From assembly GCA_963556495.2 (NCBI GenBank), contig OY747713.1, positions 43,975,461 through 44,039,460 of the forward strand: a DNA stretch of 64,000 nt, written 5' to 3'. Every line of letters starts with the position of its first letter. Within the stretch, counting starts at the first letter, position 1. The DNA comes from Valencia hispanica (taxonomy: Eukaryota > Chordata > Actinopteri > Cyprinodontiformes > Valenciidae). The position numbers and the translations under genes are program-made. The notes beneath the pieces are model-generated. The model was not told the origin of the DNA. It saw only the letters and a list, made by a program, of their open reading frames with translations, and made no database searches. Below are positions 45,896 through 59,091 of the stretch, piece by piece.

Positions 45896-46372
45896 TAAGA
45901 TTTTTGGCATTGGGTAGTTATCATCCATTTATCGTTATGAAGGTGAACTGCTCAATATATCGTGATATTGATTTTAAGGCCATAATGCCCACCCCTACCA
46001 TGATGTAATGTGTATGTGTGATTCTGTATGGATTCTCGAGCCGTGGTGTGGTGTTGATGGTATTATGAGATGTATTCATTTAGGTTTGACTAAATAGGAT
46101 ATCACTGAAGTTGAAGGGGTGAAATGTACAGTCTGCCACTGAAAAACATAAGACTGCCACCCTTGTACTTCAGAGTTTGGATGGTGTTCTCAGCCTTGTC
46201 AAATTTGTAATTTTTCTTACAAATGTAACAATGGTATATTATTGCCAAAAACCTCAGTTTTAATCACATAAGGATTTGAATACATGCCTAATGTAGAGAC
46301 AAAGGAGCTAAGTTTGAAACTTGCCCCTGTTTTGCATAATCTGTGTATACTGTATTATAGGAAAAAAGTTAA

Positions 46373-46954
46373 AGGGGGGGTATTATGCAAAATTGACTTT
46401 CTGAAGCTTAATTTCCTGAGAATCTGTCTTTCCCTCATTACAAACATACCCGAAGTGTTGCTTTGACCCATTCACTCATGTTAGAGTAATCTTTGAGTCT
46501 CTGCTGGTAGTTCACGGGATTGCTGAAACGCCTGCTCCCACCTATCCCCGCCTTTTCCAACCATCTTCTCCTCCGACCTTACGTACTCAGCCGAGAGCCT
46601 CGCCCCTGCAGAGCTCCCCTACCCCTCCCCACCCCTCACAACTCTGGCTGAGTCCCAGGTGCAGTAATTATAACACACCAGCTGCAGCTGCGCGTCTTTT
46701 GTGGGATTTTTTTTTCCGACTCCGTGCATGCTGCGATAATCCACAGTATGTGAAGAACTGAAGGGGGAGTGTCAGAAAGAGTAGGAGGGTCTTAGAGAGG
46801 CAAAGGCGAAAATCAATGCGTCCAAAACGGAAGTAAATTTCTTTAAGGTGGATTTGGATATATGACGGACTTTTAAAAGACTTAAGGTGACAATTTTATT
46901 GGAGTGTGCTATAGAAGGGTAATATGTGCCTGGAAGAGGCGTAATACCCCCGCT
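46373..46954. mobile_element. TTAA-type MITE
   Basis: 582 bp with inverted ends AGGGGGGGTATTATGC and (inverted right end) AGCGGGGGTATTACGC, flanked by TTAA (46369-46372 and 46955-46958). No coding sequence. TTAA targets are used by piggyBac and Kolobok elements. Confidence 0.7.
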
Positions 46955-47087
46955 TTAATATATAGAAGAATATAGCGTTCAGCGTGTTCTACTGCATTAG
47001 GGAGCTGTACATCCCTTCTGCCATTACAAACAACTGACCATATGAATATCTAAAACTCAAGGCAACCCAATCAGGGTTCTGAAGTGG

Positions 47088-48302
<1,215 letters not shown>

Positions 48303-48487
48303 ATTTCAATTCAATTCAATTCAATTCAGTTTATTTATATAGCGCCAATTCACAACAGATGTCATCTCAAGGCACTTAACAAGAAGTCATTTCAATACAT
48401 TTATACAAACATTCCAATCAGTTAAAAAGTTTCCTATTTAAGGAATCCCAGCAGATTGCGTCAGTCATTGGCGTGAGGTTGGGCCCC
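48303..48487 (-). mobile_element. L2-group LINE 3' end, short insertion
   Basis: Inverse of the 3'UTR at 33232-33757: AATTCAATTC tail, TTTATTTATATAGCGCCAAT, ACAGATGTCATCTCAAGGCA, then GATTGCGTCAGTCATTGGCG. Flanked by a GAATA duplication (48298-48302 and 48488-48492). Confidence 0.8.
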
Positions 48488-49336
48488 GAATACAAACCAG
48501 TTAACTCTGGTGCCCACCAAACAAGCGAACCGAAACCCAAATGAATAAGTGATCTCGGAGCGGTTCCAAATGAACCCTGGTGAGGAGCAAATAAGGTGTG
48601 AAAGCATATGAACTTTATCCCATCCAGTAACAAAGACCTTGCTTTTTGGTGGGCAACTGTCATTGTGGGGCTTGATAGGAAAGAATTGTTTGTGTGGAGT
48701 TTGCATGTTCTCTCCGTGTTCCCTTGAGCAGCTAATGTGAGCTTCTCCCACAAAAACATGCACTAGTCCTGGGGCTATATACTGCCTCCTCCTGGCCGGT
48801 CGGGGCGCCTGAAGGGTTGGGGAGGATCTGGCTGGAATAACGTGATCCTTTACGTCCAGCCGGGAAAACCCCAACCCAGGTGTAAAGAAGGGCCTGCTCA
48901 CTCCCCAACCATGAAGGAGGCTTGGTTTTCAGTGCGGGGCCCTCCCTGGGCTGTTAGAAGGAGAGCGGAACCCCAGGACTAGAACTAAGGTAGGAGCACT
49001 GGGTGATAAATAATAGGAAAAAAACGTGGGATCAAAAAAAAAAATAAATAAAAGGAAAGAATTGTTTGGGTAGCTTATCACTTGCAACACATGGTGATAA
49101 AAATGAGCCATGGATTAACGTGAAGCTCTAAGGAGACATGTTGCTTTTTTTATATTTGGGCAGAAGTAGATATAGCGCAGCAGCTTGAGAAAAATCCTAA
49201 AAAGGCTCATGTATAAAACATCTTCAGCAAACGAACGAGGTAGAGAAGATTCAAGTGATCTTCTGCGCAATAGGCGCGTTTCCACTATCCGAACTTCAAG
49301 GTAATTTGACTAGATCTTTTTCTGACGAGGTATATA

Positions 49337-49371
<35 letters not shown>

Positions 49372-49762
49372 TCCGAGCACAGCAGCTCTGCCTGCCTGTC
49401 CAAGTCCAGCTGGACTCACTCAAAATGTACTCCACTGAGTCCAGAATGCTCAAAGCCGAAGTTGCAGTCAGCACCAGGACTACTGTCAAGAGTAGAATAA
49501 CAGTGTAAATGCCTGGGACTGCATGTGTTCAAGTCTGTTAAAAACAGTAAATGACTTCAGAAAGATTTTTTTTGTTTCTGCCACATTAATGTAATGAATT
49601 TTAAATGAAAATACCTCAAGATGAGGACTTTCTCAGCAATTATTAGGTGCGATAAAAAAAAGATTAGATTAATTAATTACAGATTTTTAATTAAGCTAAG
49701 AACAAATTATCTCTTGACAGTACTTATATATATGTCTGTTTGTGTGTGTGTGTATGTACAAA
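48488..49762. other. SINE-like and unassigned sequence
   Basis: 48680-49000 contains GTGTGGAGTTTGCATGTTCT and CTGCCTCCTCCTGGCCGGTC, parts of common fish short interspersed repeats. (AT)n at 49338-49369 and a TG run near 49738-49753. No gene. Confidence 0.45.
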
Positions 49763-50014
49763 CAGACCCTTTCCAAAAAATTTGAATACCATGGAAAAGT
49801 TCATTTATTTCCATAATTCCATTCAAAACGTTAAACTTCCATAGATTATAGATTCAGGGCCCACAACTTGAACGATTTCAAGTATTTAGTTGTTTAATTG
49901 TACATAATTTGGGCTTCCAGCTCATAAAACCCACGAAAACAGGAATCCAAAAAATTTTAATACTATGAAGAAATAAGCCCAAATTTTACAGGGCATTAAT
50001 GTTTTAAACTGAGT

Positions 50015-51003
50015 GGGACTTTCTCAATGTCAAGGAACCCCTTAACCCCTTGCTTATGAGGACACTGTCCTTCCTTGGTCAAAGAAAATGGTTAAATGGA
50101 ACAGACTTACCCCACGTGACCGTGGCTGCCCAGAGCCCGCCTTTTGCTTACGCTCTCTGTTTACATCCCACCCATTGTAGTAGTATAGAAGCTGCAACTA
50201 CTAAGCAACTAACCAACCTTAGATAACTGCTTCGGATCTAAAAAAGCATTTTAGATATAAGCACGATAGCTACAATTAGTTGACTTACATTTAAACTGGA
50301 AATTTGCCCCCGAAGTAGCTGCTGCCTGCTCCTGATCCGCCATCTTTTTGAAAATACCATGCTGTATTATGGGAAATTTTTGACAGAAGGAAGGTGTAAT
50401 AGAAGGAAATACTTCAGGGTTCCCAAAATAAAAGAAGACTGAGTCACAGAAGGCGTTTAAATATTTTAATTCAAACAAGTCTGGCCAGAACATGGAGGGG
50501 ACAGAGATTACTAAAAGTTTAAATTGTATTCAGCAATCACTATTGATCTCTGCAGCACATCTCCTCCAATCTTCATGTCCAGCTTCTGGAGAACTGGTTC
50601 ATGCCAGTCTGATAGCAAAGCATGAACCAGCACATCCCAGATCAGACTGTTTCGTAGTTATCTTGCTGCCTTGGCGTCTCTCTGGTGATCTGACACATCT
50701 TTATCAGGAACATTAAGCTGGAACAGTAACCTGGCTTCCCCAACTTTGTCATCTTGCCCTAGATAGATTCACTAGAGAGTGCATATGTACTTAATCCTAG
50801 TTACATAGGAATATTCCCACAACAGAAGGCAACAAGGCACCTCCCATGTATCTTTGGTCAGTTAGCTAAACAGTAGACAAACGGAGGACAGACACCTCCA
50901 TTGCACATGAACATTGGAAAATGCCTTGGCGGTCCCCGATGATGTATCTCCTAGGCAACCGGTGCGGGATCAAGGCGAGGTTCCTTGACATTGAGAAACA
51001 CCC
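50015..51003. mobile_element. MITE, copy 2 (TIR GGG..TTTCTCAATG)
   Basis: Same family as 16782-17326: starts GGGACTTTCTCAATGTCAAG, ends CCTTGACATTGAGAAACACCC. The 3 bp duplication is AGT (50012-50014 and 51004-51006). It is longer only because a solo LTR sits in it; the shared interior includes GGTCAGTTAGCTAAAC and GGAAATTTTTGAC. Confidence 0.85.
50395..50824 (-). mobile_element. solo LTR
   Basis: 430 bp, TG...CA on the minus strand (TGTTGTGGGAATA to CTATTACA), flanked by a 5 bp duplication GAAGG (50390-50394 and 50825-50829). Shares GTGTCAGATCACCAGAGAGA and CTGGCCAGACTTGTTTGAAT with the LTR at 38374-38870, allowing substitutions. Formed by recombination between the two LTRs of a provirus. 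Confidence 0.88.
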
Positions 51004-51175
51004 AGTGTCACACAATACTCATCTACTAAACTCAAAGCACCTGCACAGGTTTTCCAAGGTGTCATTAAATTGCTTCACTTTAGTTCAATTGTCTCAGTTG
51101 GGTTCAATATGGGACTGGATAATTGACAACTGGCCAGAAAACCATCATTGATACCCTCCATAGGATGGGTAAGCT

Positions 51176-52110
51176 ATAGTGGTGGGCAAGTGAAGCCTCA
51201 TGAAGCACTGAGGCGTTCCTAACAGTTGTGCCATAAAACATTCAAAGCTTCAAGACTTCAGTAACGGTGACATCTGGTGGACAACTGAAGCCATAGCAAC
51301 CTCTAAAGAGAACGACTGAAGCACTGGCACTGTTTCAATACCATGGGATTGAAACAGTGCCAGTGCTTCATGCATGACATCAATAAAACTTTAGAAAAGT
51401 CTGTGTTTTGTTCATTCATAACAAATAATGATTTATATCATCATTAAAATAAAATATGCAAATGCTCTCCCCCATACTCTAAAACACCTTTCAGATTAAC
51501 CCAAAGAATAAATATAAATTATATTAAGGGTTAAATGTTGGTTAAGGGCTTAGCTAAAGCTTTTAGCTTTATTTAAAAACTGTACTAACAGGATTAGAGA
51601 TCATTCCTACTTTGCAAATGATCATGGTGTTTGAATTCAGAAACATTGTTTTTTTGTTTGTGAAGTATTTTTAAGGAAAACCTTTAAAGATAATGCTTTG
51701 TCATTTGGGGAAGTGTATGGTTGATTTAGAATGATTATTCACAGAAGCAGACAAGTTATTTGTCTTCACAGGTTTTTATTGAGATATTTTTTTCTACTGT
51801 CGCAGGCTTCAGTCAGCTCCACTTCTGGCAATGAAACTTGCCAAAATACTCTCACTCACAATCTCTGTCCCTTCACAACCCCATTTTGAAGCATAATGAT
51901 GCATCTTATATAGCTGGTATGGCACCAAATCAGTCAAAATTGTCAAGCTGTCATTGGCTTAGAATGCATTGAAACGCCATGAGCCAATGACATGCACTGA
52001 AAGACTATGAGGTCATGAAAAGCTTCAAAACATTTTGAAGCAATGAAGCGCGAAGCGAAACAGCAAGGACGTCGGTCACGTGACACTGGTGTTTTATTTT
52101 ATGAGGTGAA
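51176..52110. mobile_element. insertion in Tc1, hAT-like (borders uncertain)
   Basis: Interrupts the Tc1 transposase remnant after GGATGGGTAAGC. Begins near ATAGTGGTGGGCAAGTGAAG, a hAT-like start, and contains repeated AAGCTTCAA and TTTTGAAGCAATGAAGCG text as in some fish hAT elements. Contains the 22 bp palindrome at 51318-51369. Confidence 0.45.
51318..51369. other. 22 bp perfect hairpin
   Basis: Stem GAAGCACTGGCACTGTTTCA plus AT, 8 nt loop ACCATGGG, perfect complementary arm. Too perfect for chance. Confidence 0.85.
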
Positions 52111-52505
52111 GCCCAAATTATGTAGAAACAAACTAAATACTTGAAATTGTTTAAGTTGTGGGACCTGAATCTACAATGTATGGAAGTTTAATGTTTTGAA
52201 TGAAATTATGAAAATAAATAAACTTTTTCGAAAATATTCCAATATTTTGGAAAGGGTCTGTATGTGTGTGTTTGGTAGCATTTATGCCTTGGCGGACAGT
52301 GTTTATAAACCAATTTTCAACGGACTTATATTTTTAATAACCCATTAAATGTCATAGTGGACTTGAAGTGTCATTCACAGCAAATCAGTTGGAATTCTTA
52401 ATTTTGTCTTCATTTTTTTCAAACTCTCATGCTACAGCTGATTTATTTTTAAAGGGACAATTTTGGTTGTTAATCATCCATTAAGATGGCACCAAAGATT
52501 GTTCA

Positions 52506-52976
52506 ATGGCATCGTTGGACACAGACGACCGAGAGTGTGGCACATCACCAGGGAGTGAGAAGAGGAGTCACTCGGGAAAGCAGGCCAAAACTGTGCTAAA
52601 AAAGCCTGGGGCTGCAGCTAGAAGGCACCTATGCAGAAAGCGCAAGACAGAAAGGTATTTTTCTGAACTAGGGCTCCAGGTCTACATGAAGCAACAACAG
52701 CAGCTTCAAGAATTTATTGTTGCTGAATAAAATCGGCAAAATAAAGATAATGGCTACAAGAAGAGTATGTTGAGGGCGCAAAGAGAAGCAGAAGGGAGGC
52801 GCTTTCAAATTATGCAAGCAATGGAAAAGGAAAATGCACAGATGTTTTGCCAATTACTGACTGCTTTTTGTAATATGTCATCTGCACAAACACTGCACCC
52901 ATCTCCGAATCACTGGATTCCTAATCCCACAGCTCCAATGATACCAAGCACTACAAATAACTGGTCCATCACTTAG
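52506..52976 (+). pseudogene. Harbinger Myb/MADF-like accessory protein, C-terminal part
   Basis: One frame with a single TAA at 52728-52730. The region ends with MLRAQREAEGRRFQIMQAME, KENAQMFCQLLTAFCNM, the coiled-coil-like C-terminus seen in the DNA-binding partner encoded by PIF/Harbinger transposons. The N-terminal Myb-like domain is missing. It faces the nuclease remnant at 53232-54136, the usual two-gene arrangement; in the family the partner brings the nuclease to the transposon ends. Confidence 0.55.
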
Positions 52977-53231
52977 GCATCCATGGCTCAATGGCAGTTG
53001 CAGCAGACCATGCAGCAACCTATTTTTTTTTTACATTTTGTTATAGGCTTCTTGTATTTAAGTAAAGCATGCGAACCATTTTTTTAATTATGTTTATTTT
53101 ATTATTTTTTTTCTTTAGCAATAAGTGTCTTAAGCTGAAAAACGAATTTCCTACATTTATTTAACTTCAATAAAAACTACTTCCTGAACAAATATCACCC
53201 AAAATGGTTATTCAATTTTTCAACAATTTAA

Positions 53232-54136
53232 CACATTCTAACATCTAAATCCTTGAGAAGTAAGTGCACAGTGCATTTCTAATGTCCTGGGACCTTTGGT
53301 CTCTGATGTGCATGAAATTTGGTTCATTCTCACCATCCCCCTCACATTCATCCTATTCATAATCATCGTCCTCATTACATTCTTCATTGTGCTCTTTACA
53401 AAAGTTGTGTAGCACACAACAAGCAAGTACAACTTGATTGACCAGAGAAATGTGTCATTTGTTGAAAGTTGATCTGGTCAGCGGTCACTCATCTGCCTTG
53501 TCGAAATGGTTTCATCAGTCGGGGGAGTAAAGGGTAAACTGCATTTCCTAAAGTCACTAGAGGCAAATTTACCCCCTCATTTTCTACCACTGTGGCAACA
53601 ATTCGCTCCTGTGGCCGCAATCAAAAACTGAAGACAAGGCAACAACTCGAACACCAGAAACACGTTCTGGCTGTCCAATATTTACGTCCCAGAATTTCAG
53701 CAAGACAGCCTGTAGGATCACAATATCCACTTGTCTCTGAATCCTTGAGTTATTGATCTGAAATCAGCAGCATTGGGCATTTTCAGGAACAGTGGCATAA
53801 GGATGGTGTTGATTGCTGTAATGACTTTCTGACTTCTGAGGCGCACATAGAAATACCTACTCCAAAGAGGTGGGTGATGGACCTGCACTCAAGGTTAGTT
53901 GATAGCATCCACAGACAGACTGCAACCAGTATCTCAACAGAGAGATCACTGGGGTATCTGGTGTGCTGGCAGGTCAAATGGGGTCGGAAGATGCCACAGA
54001 GGTAATCAAATGTGCCTCTTCTCATTCTGAAGTTCAACAACGCTCTCTCTGTCTGTCCAGTTATTATTGATAAGTTGCCACCAGTTCTGTGAGCGTCGCT
54101 TGACCCAGATTCTCCTGAGGAAAAGAGAGAAACCAA
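53232..54136 (-). pseudogene. PIF/Harbinger nuclease (HARBI1-like), degenerate
   Basis: N-terminal part open (54136-53783): LLNFRMRRGTFDYLCGIFRP, HTRYPSDLSVEILVAVCLWM, LSTNLECRSITHLFGVGISM, the HARBI1-type helix-rich start. Downstream, in shifted frames with several stops: KFWDVNIGQPERV (first Asp region), QVVLACCVLHNFCKEHNEEC and DIRNALCTYFS, typical of the C-terminus. Inactive. HARBI1-type nucleases excise Harbinger elements. Confidence 0.75.
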
Positions 54137-57100
54137 TAATTTTATTTTAATTGATGATACTCTATGACCTACAATTTGTGTCGTTCACTTGCAATTCGCT
54201 GATTGCGGCATTCATTTCAAATATGACATTTACTGGAGAAGATAAATTCAGTGTGTGTGACATTAGATATGCCAATCTAATGGGCATACAATGACTCAAC
54301 TGTGTTAACTATATTGCAGTACGCAGCAGTAAAGTTTTTTTTACCAACAAAAACTTGTTAGATAAAATTATTCTTGGTAAAAACATCTATAAATACCTGT
54401 TCCGTCTTCTACACAGTAGGCCTGTTGTTAGCCCCCAATGTTGGGCACATATGAGCTTTTTTCCTCTCTTGTCGGGTAAAGAGGGTTGCATACAGTATGT
54501 TTCTTTATGGATGTACTCACCATTTTAGCAGAGTTTACTACAGTTACTAGGACTTTGCAGCAATATATCAAAAATGTAAAGTTAAAAATAGAAAATAATA
54601 AAAAAAAAGTCATAGCCTCAGGCATCATGACATCTTGTTAGAGGTGTGATGTTCATGCCACAGCATTTTCTACATGTCCGAAGATATCCCTGGTTTAGCT
54701 GGAAATCGAAGTATCTACAGCTAAACCAGCTACAGGGTCAAAGCTATACAGAAAGGCTGCTCGCAAGGATTTAAACTCAGAACCTTCTTGTGCTAACAAC
54801 CGCCAAGCAGTCCTGGTTTGTTGCCCCATTGTGAAATGGGGCAACAAAGTTGGACAAATATATATGTACATATACTCCCCATATCCAAAAAAAAACCCAT
54901 TTCAAAAGTGTATGTTTTATTTTTGTGTTTGACTGTTATTTATTAATATAGTCCTGCCTCACGTTTATGAGCTCTGCTTAGATTATTTGGACAGAACACT
55001 GTACATTTATATGGAAGACCTTGAATGAAATACAGGTATAAACCTTTTTAAATAAAATTTGTTTACAGACAAATTTGGCTGTGTTGGCTACATGCTGAAT
55101 TAATACACTTATTTTGAGTGTTTCATAGCTAGGTTTAGTTATAAAACAGTCATAGAGATGCTGTCTCTATGAATGGTGGGCAGCTTTATGTCAGCAATCA
55201 CAAGCTCCATGACACTTGCTTATGTTTGTATTTCAATACTGTCTGCAGCACAGCAGTAACAATAAAACCCTGTTTGGGATTCAGATTCATTTTCCTCTCC
55301 TCCCAATGGCTGAACACTGACCGGACGGATCATGTTGAGATGAAACATATTTTCTCTCCAAATGAGAATGTTTTCTAGGCTACTCAAGGTATACTTTAGC
55401 ACACCTCTCCTGCTTTACATCCATCCAAGGAATGCAAAAAAAATTACCTGTTGGGTTTTGTACATACAAAGCAGCAGGAGTGATGTTTCAAAGTGATGTA
55501 GATGTATAAATAGCTTTTTTGAGCTACATTATACTATTTTATATCTGCAGATACTGAATCTGTCCATTTCCTTACTTTTAGTCTGGAACTGCAGGAGCTG
55601 CCTACTGTGGTGGGCTGATCACCAGCATCATCTAGGTGTAGACCATCACAAATGTCCCTGTCAGTCAGTCAACCCAGCAGGGGGAGAACACCGATTTGAA
55701 ATGTTTACCTGCTAAAGCTTCGAGACCAGCATAGTAAGGAACATGACAAGTGGAAGTGGTTGTAAAGGGGGTGCTAACTGGTATGTCTCAGCAGTGAAGC
55801 TGAAGATGATCAGAAGAGACCAAATAGAGGTGACAACAGATGTTTGATATTCTCCCGATGGTCTGAAATAAGCAGACTGATCTCCACCACTTATTCATCA
55901 TTATACCTGACCATTGATCCTTATCCGACTTTCATTTTGGTTTTATCCTTTGACATTCATGGTGAGATTTTCTAATGGAAATCAGTGTGATAATTCTCGA
56001 GCCTGGAATTATCCCTCAGATATTGCTTCTCCCAACACCCGCTGTGCACAGTAATGATCTGAGCCAAATAAAGCTTTACATTCACATAAACTGCTCACTG
56101 GAAAGGGTAAAGATCTATTATTGTGCACCAAAAGCCACATTTTTACATGAGTTAAATGTAGAGTGGCAATGCAAATCCACCCCGTTGATTATAACAGTTA
56201 ATTCCTCTCTGTATGGGCATTAACCTCTAATCTGGATGGTAACAATATGCCTTTAAGCAGATATCATTTGAAAACAGACAGTTAAGAGTAGCAGAAAATC
56301 ATTGTTCAGTTTTAACTGCATCCGGCTTTGGCAACATGAGCTTATTTTCCAAAAACTTTTGAAAGTTTCTAAGTTTGCTATAGCAGACACTTTGCTCTGC
56401 AAGTTTAGCTTAGCTATTAAATTAGTCACTAAAGTCGGACATGATGCATCAACTGGACTGGACACGGTCACCTTGTTTTGACAGCTTTTTTATTATTTTT
56501 ATTTATATTTTTTTATTATGAAACAGTCATTTTTCGGAATGTTGGAGAAAGCTGGTGTACCCACACATGCACAAGGGGATAACATGCAATCCCCATGCAG
56601 AAAGACCCCAATTAGGAATTCAACCCCAGAACATGCAAGGCAAGAGTGCTACCAAATGCTTCACCGTACAGCCGACTGTGCTAAGCAAATCTTACTGAAC
56701 AAGCTAGAATGGTCCTTAGCACAATACAAGAGTACAAAACAAAGTTTGGTAGATCTTTAACGATGTTAAAGTGTTAACATGTGTTAACGATGTTAACATT
56801 CACACTTCCGAGTGAACTGTGACATCATTGCATCATTTTATTGGTTATATTCATATTTGTTCTTTTTGACTGTTTTACTTTTTAGTAGTTTTTTAGTTTG
56901 TATTATTCTTTCGTTTTTCCTTTGTAGTTTAGTTGAGTGTTACTAGCTTTGTGAGTTTGTTGATTAAAGTATTTTAACTGGAAGCTTGAAATATTTTGTA
57001 AATAAACTTTACCATGTTGTTACCATTTAAAATAAACCCAAAGCAATTTCTAATAAAGATTTTCCTACATATATCTATATCAAGCATTACAGCTTTTTCC

Positions 57101-57680
57101 ATAATGCTCCACTTGTGAAAGTAGATTTGTAGTCAATCTGAATTTTGTAGATAAGTTGTCTGTGTTTATTCTCTATGTATGTGCAAAGCCATGCTGTTCA
57201 AGAATGTCAATTCTGAAATTTATCCTTCATCTATTGTTATTTAATGCTAAGCATTATCAGGCAGTCATTTATAAACAATAACTGAGACTAAAAACCATTT
57301 GGCTGTTAATTACTGATAATCAGGTGATGCCCCAATTTTGGCATTTGGATCCAAATGACTAATCTAGCTAACAATTGCCTTTGGCAATTATTAAGTTATT
57401 CATAGCCAAATCAAACCTATCATTGCACAGTTATTACCATTATCTACATAATTTTGTGCTTCAAATTCATCATTGCTTCCTGGTCAAGAAAAACATCCTC
57501 ATACTATGATACTACCATGATAATGTTTTACAGTCAGGACGGTGTTTTGGTGTGATGGGCAGTATTAGTTTTACACAACACATAAGATTTTGCATGTTAT
57601 ACTTCTGTCCACATGTCTGAAATGTTGCTGGGCAAAACTGTCAAGTTTGGTGTTGGACCAAAGTACAGACAGGAGCTTGG
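54137..57680. other. intergenic sequence, mostly unassigned
   Basis: Contains the 12 bp hairpin CTGGTTTAGCTG / CAGCTAAACCAG at 54690-54729, repeat relics at 54765-54815 and 56535-56665, and a stretch at 55950-56240 of regulatory-looking composition with an octamer ATGCAAAT at 56169-56176. No coding sequence recognised. Confidence 0.4.
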
Positions 57681-59090
57681 TATGATTAGCGGACAACATG
57701 TTTAATGGTGAAATAATGATGGGTACTTACAGAAAATACACTGTGATAACAGGTAGGCAGCGTCATGGAGAATGATACAGAACACACATAGAAACATAGG
57801 AAACATAGACGAGGGAACCAGTGGGGAACAATCCAAACAGGAGACTTTAAATACAGCAGAAGAGATGGAAGTGACAAAAGAACCAGGTGAGCTAATCAGG
57901 AGGGAATACAGCTGAGGGAGAATGCAGGCAGAGAAAATTGAGGGGATGAGTAAAAGCTGTGAAAGGAAGGGAGACTGAGGCAATGTGAAAGATAGAGCAG
58001 TGGGAAGGAAGGAAAATAAAAATAAAAGGCCTGAAACTAACTTAGAAATAAACAGAAAAAGCACTAATCTAAGGAGATAACTTCCAAGCCCAATGATGAG
58101 AATAAATAACAAGGAAGGAAATAAAATGGCAAGACCTAAGCAAATATAAAATAAATGATCAAAACAGAAACAGAAATCTAAACCAAAAGTCAAAGCCCAA
58201 CAGGTCAAGAAAAAAAAAACTCAGCCATAAGTTGGTGAAATATCTAAAATTTTTAATATTTAATTTTTTTTAAATAAAAATCTTCATGAGCCTAGTTTTA
58301 TTTTTTTAACCAACTAGTTTATTTTTTACATCTTATATAGAGGATATTGGTTTCCATTTGTTTTGCAGCTAATATTTTGAAGTAGAAATATATTTTTTTT
58401 AGTCTTTACCTTCCCCACCTGGAACACAGTTATAAAAACAATATCGGACTCTGTCCTCCCTGACACTCATTTATTTTTGAAGATGCTGAATATCAAGTCA
58501 TGTCAGTCATTCACAAGTGTCACCTCTGCACACAAAGCCCTCAGGCATGCTATAAAAGATTTCTTTGCAATGCAATTTCCAATGAGTTTATCCAGTGGGT
58601 TTGAGGAGATGGTAAAATAAAATCCTCTCCTATTGTGAAATATGCTTTTCATGAAAATTACTGTCTTTGTTGGGTTTGAGGTGTCTTTAAAATAACTGAT
58701 ATTTGTCTTTACTTCCTGTTGCACTCTTAGAAAAGTGTGCAGCGCTTACCTTTAACTGCCCTTTCAATGCATTGTCATCCGATAGCAGTTGCATGAAAAA
58801 AGAAGGCCAAAACTTTTTCCACATCATAAAATGCCTAGAGGGCTTGGAGCAATGTTACTCTCCCCTATAGTTTATGTAAAGTATGCTAAGACTGCATAAT
58901 TGTCTAACTCCTTCATTTATAATTATTTCCTCATGAGCAGGCCACCTGTCTCCTTCTTCATACTAATGAGAAAAATTATACATGTGACTTGTACAAAAAA
59001 ATATATAATCACAGGGCTAGAAGAAAGGTAGAGGTCTTGCATGTCATGACAACTTTCCACTTCCAACAGGTATTATGTGTGTGTAAATAT
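57680..59090. other. intergenic; repeat-like block then unique-looking block
   Basis: 57690-58210 is purine-rich (GAAACATAGACGAGGGAACC; GAGCTAATCAGGAGGGAATA) and reads like a dispersed repeat; its open minus-strand frame is a composition effect. 58470-58980 is unique-looking, with balanced composition. No gene. Confidence 0.35.
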
Positions 59091-59091
59091 A

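Larger units (their letters stand above)
44467..46000. mobile_element. hAT-like element hosting a TTAA element
   Basis: Flanked by an 8 bp direct repeat TGATGTAA (44459-44466 and 46001-46008). Ends GGCTGGGCGATAA and, inverted, GGGGTGGGCATTATGG; the right end has the common fish text TATATCGTGATATTGATTTT, AAGGCCATAATGCCCACCCC. Inside, 44815-44905 reads as an acidic open stretch (EEKEEVGVQLVKEEKPLPHL) before the nested element at 44907-45895. Confidence 0.55.
49763..52260. mobile_element. Tc1-like element with nested insertions
   Basis: Outer inverted repeats CAGACCCTTTCCAAAAAATT and, at 52241-52260, AATATTTTGGAAAGGGTCTG followed by TA. Internal matches to Tc1 (GGGCTTCCAGCTCATAAAAC; CCAGAAAACCATCATTGATA, then CCCTCCATAGGATGGGTAAG) are interrupted by the MITE at 50015-51003 and by a second insertion at about 51176-52110. 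No transposase domain remains. Confidence 0.7.

Noticed and set aside
57702..58208. 168-codon minus-strand hydrophobic open frame
   Set aside because: Caused by purine-rich repeat-like sequence on the plus strand; Leu/Phe/Ser-rich low complexity.
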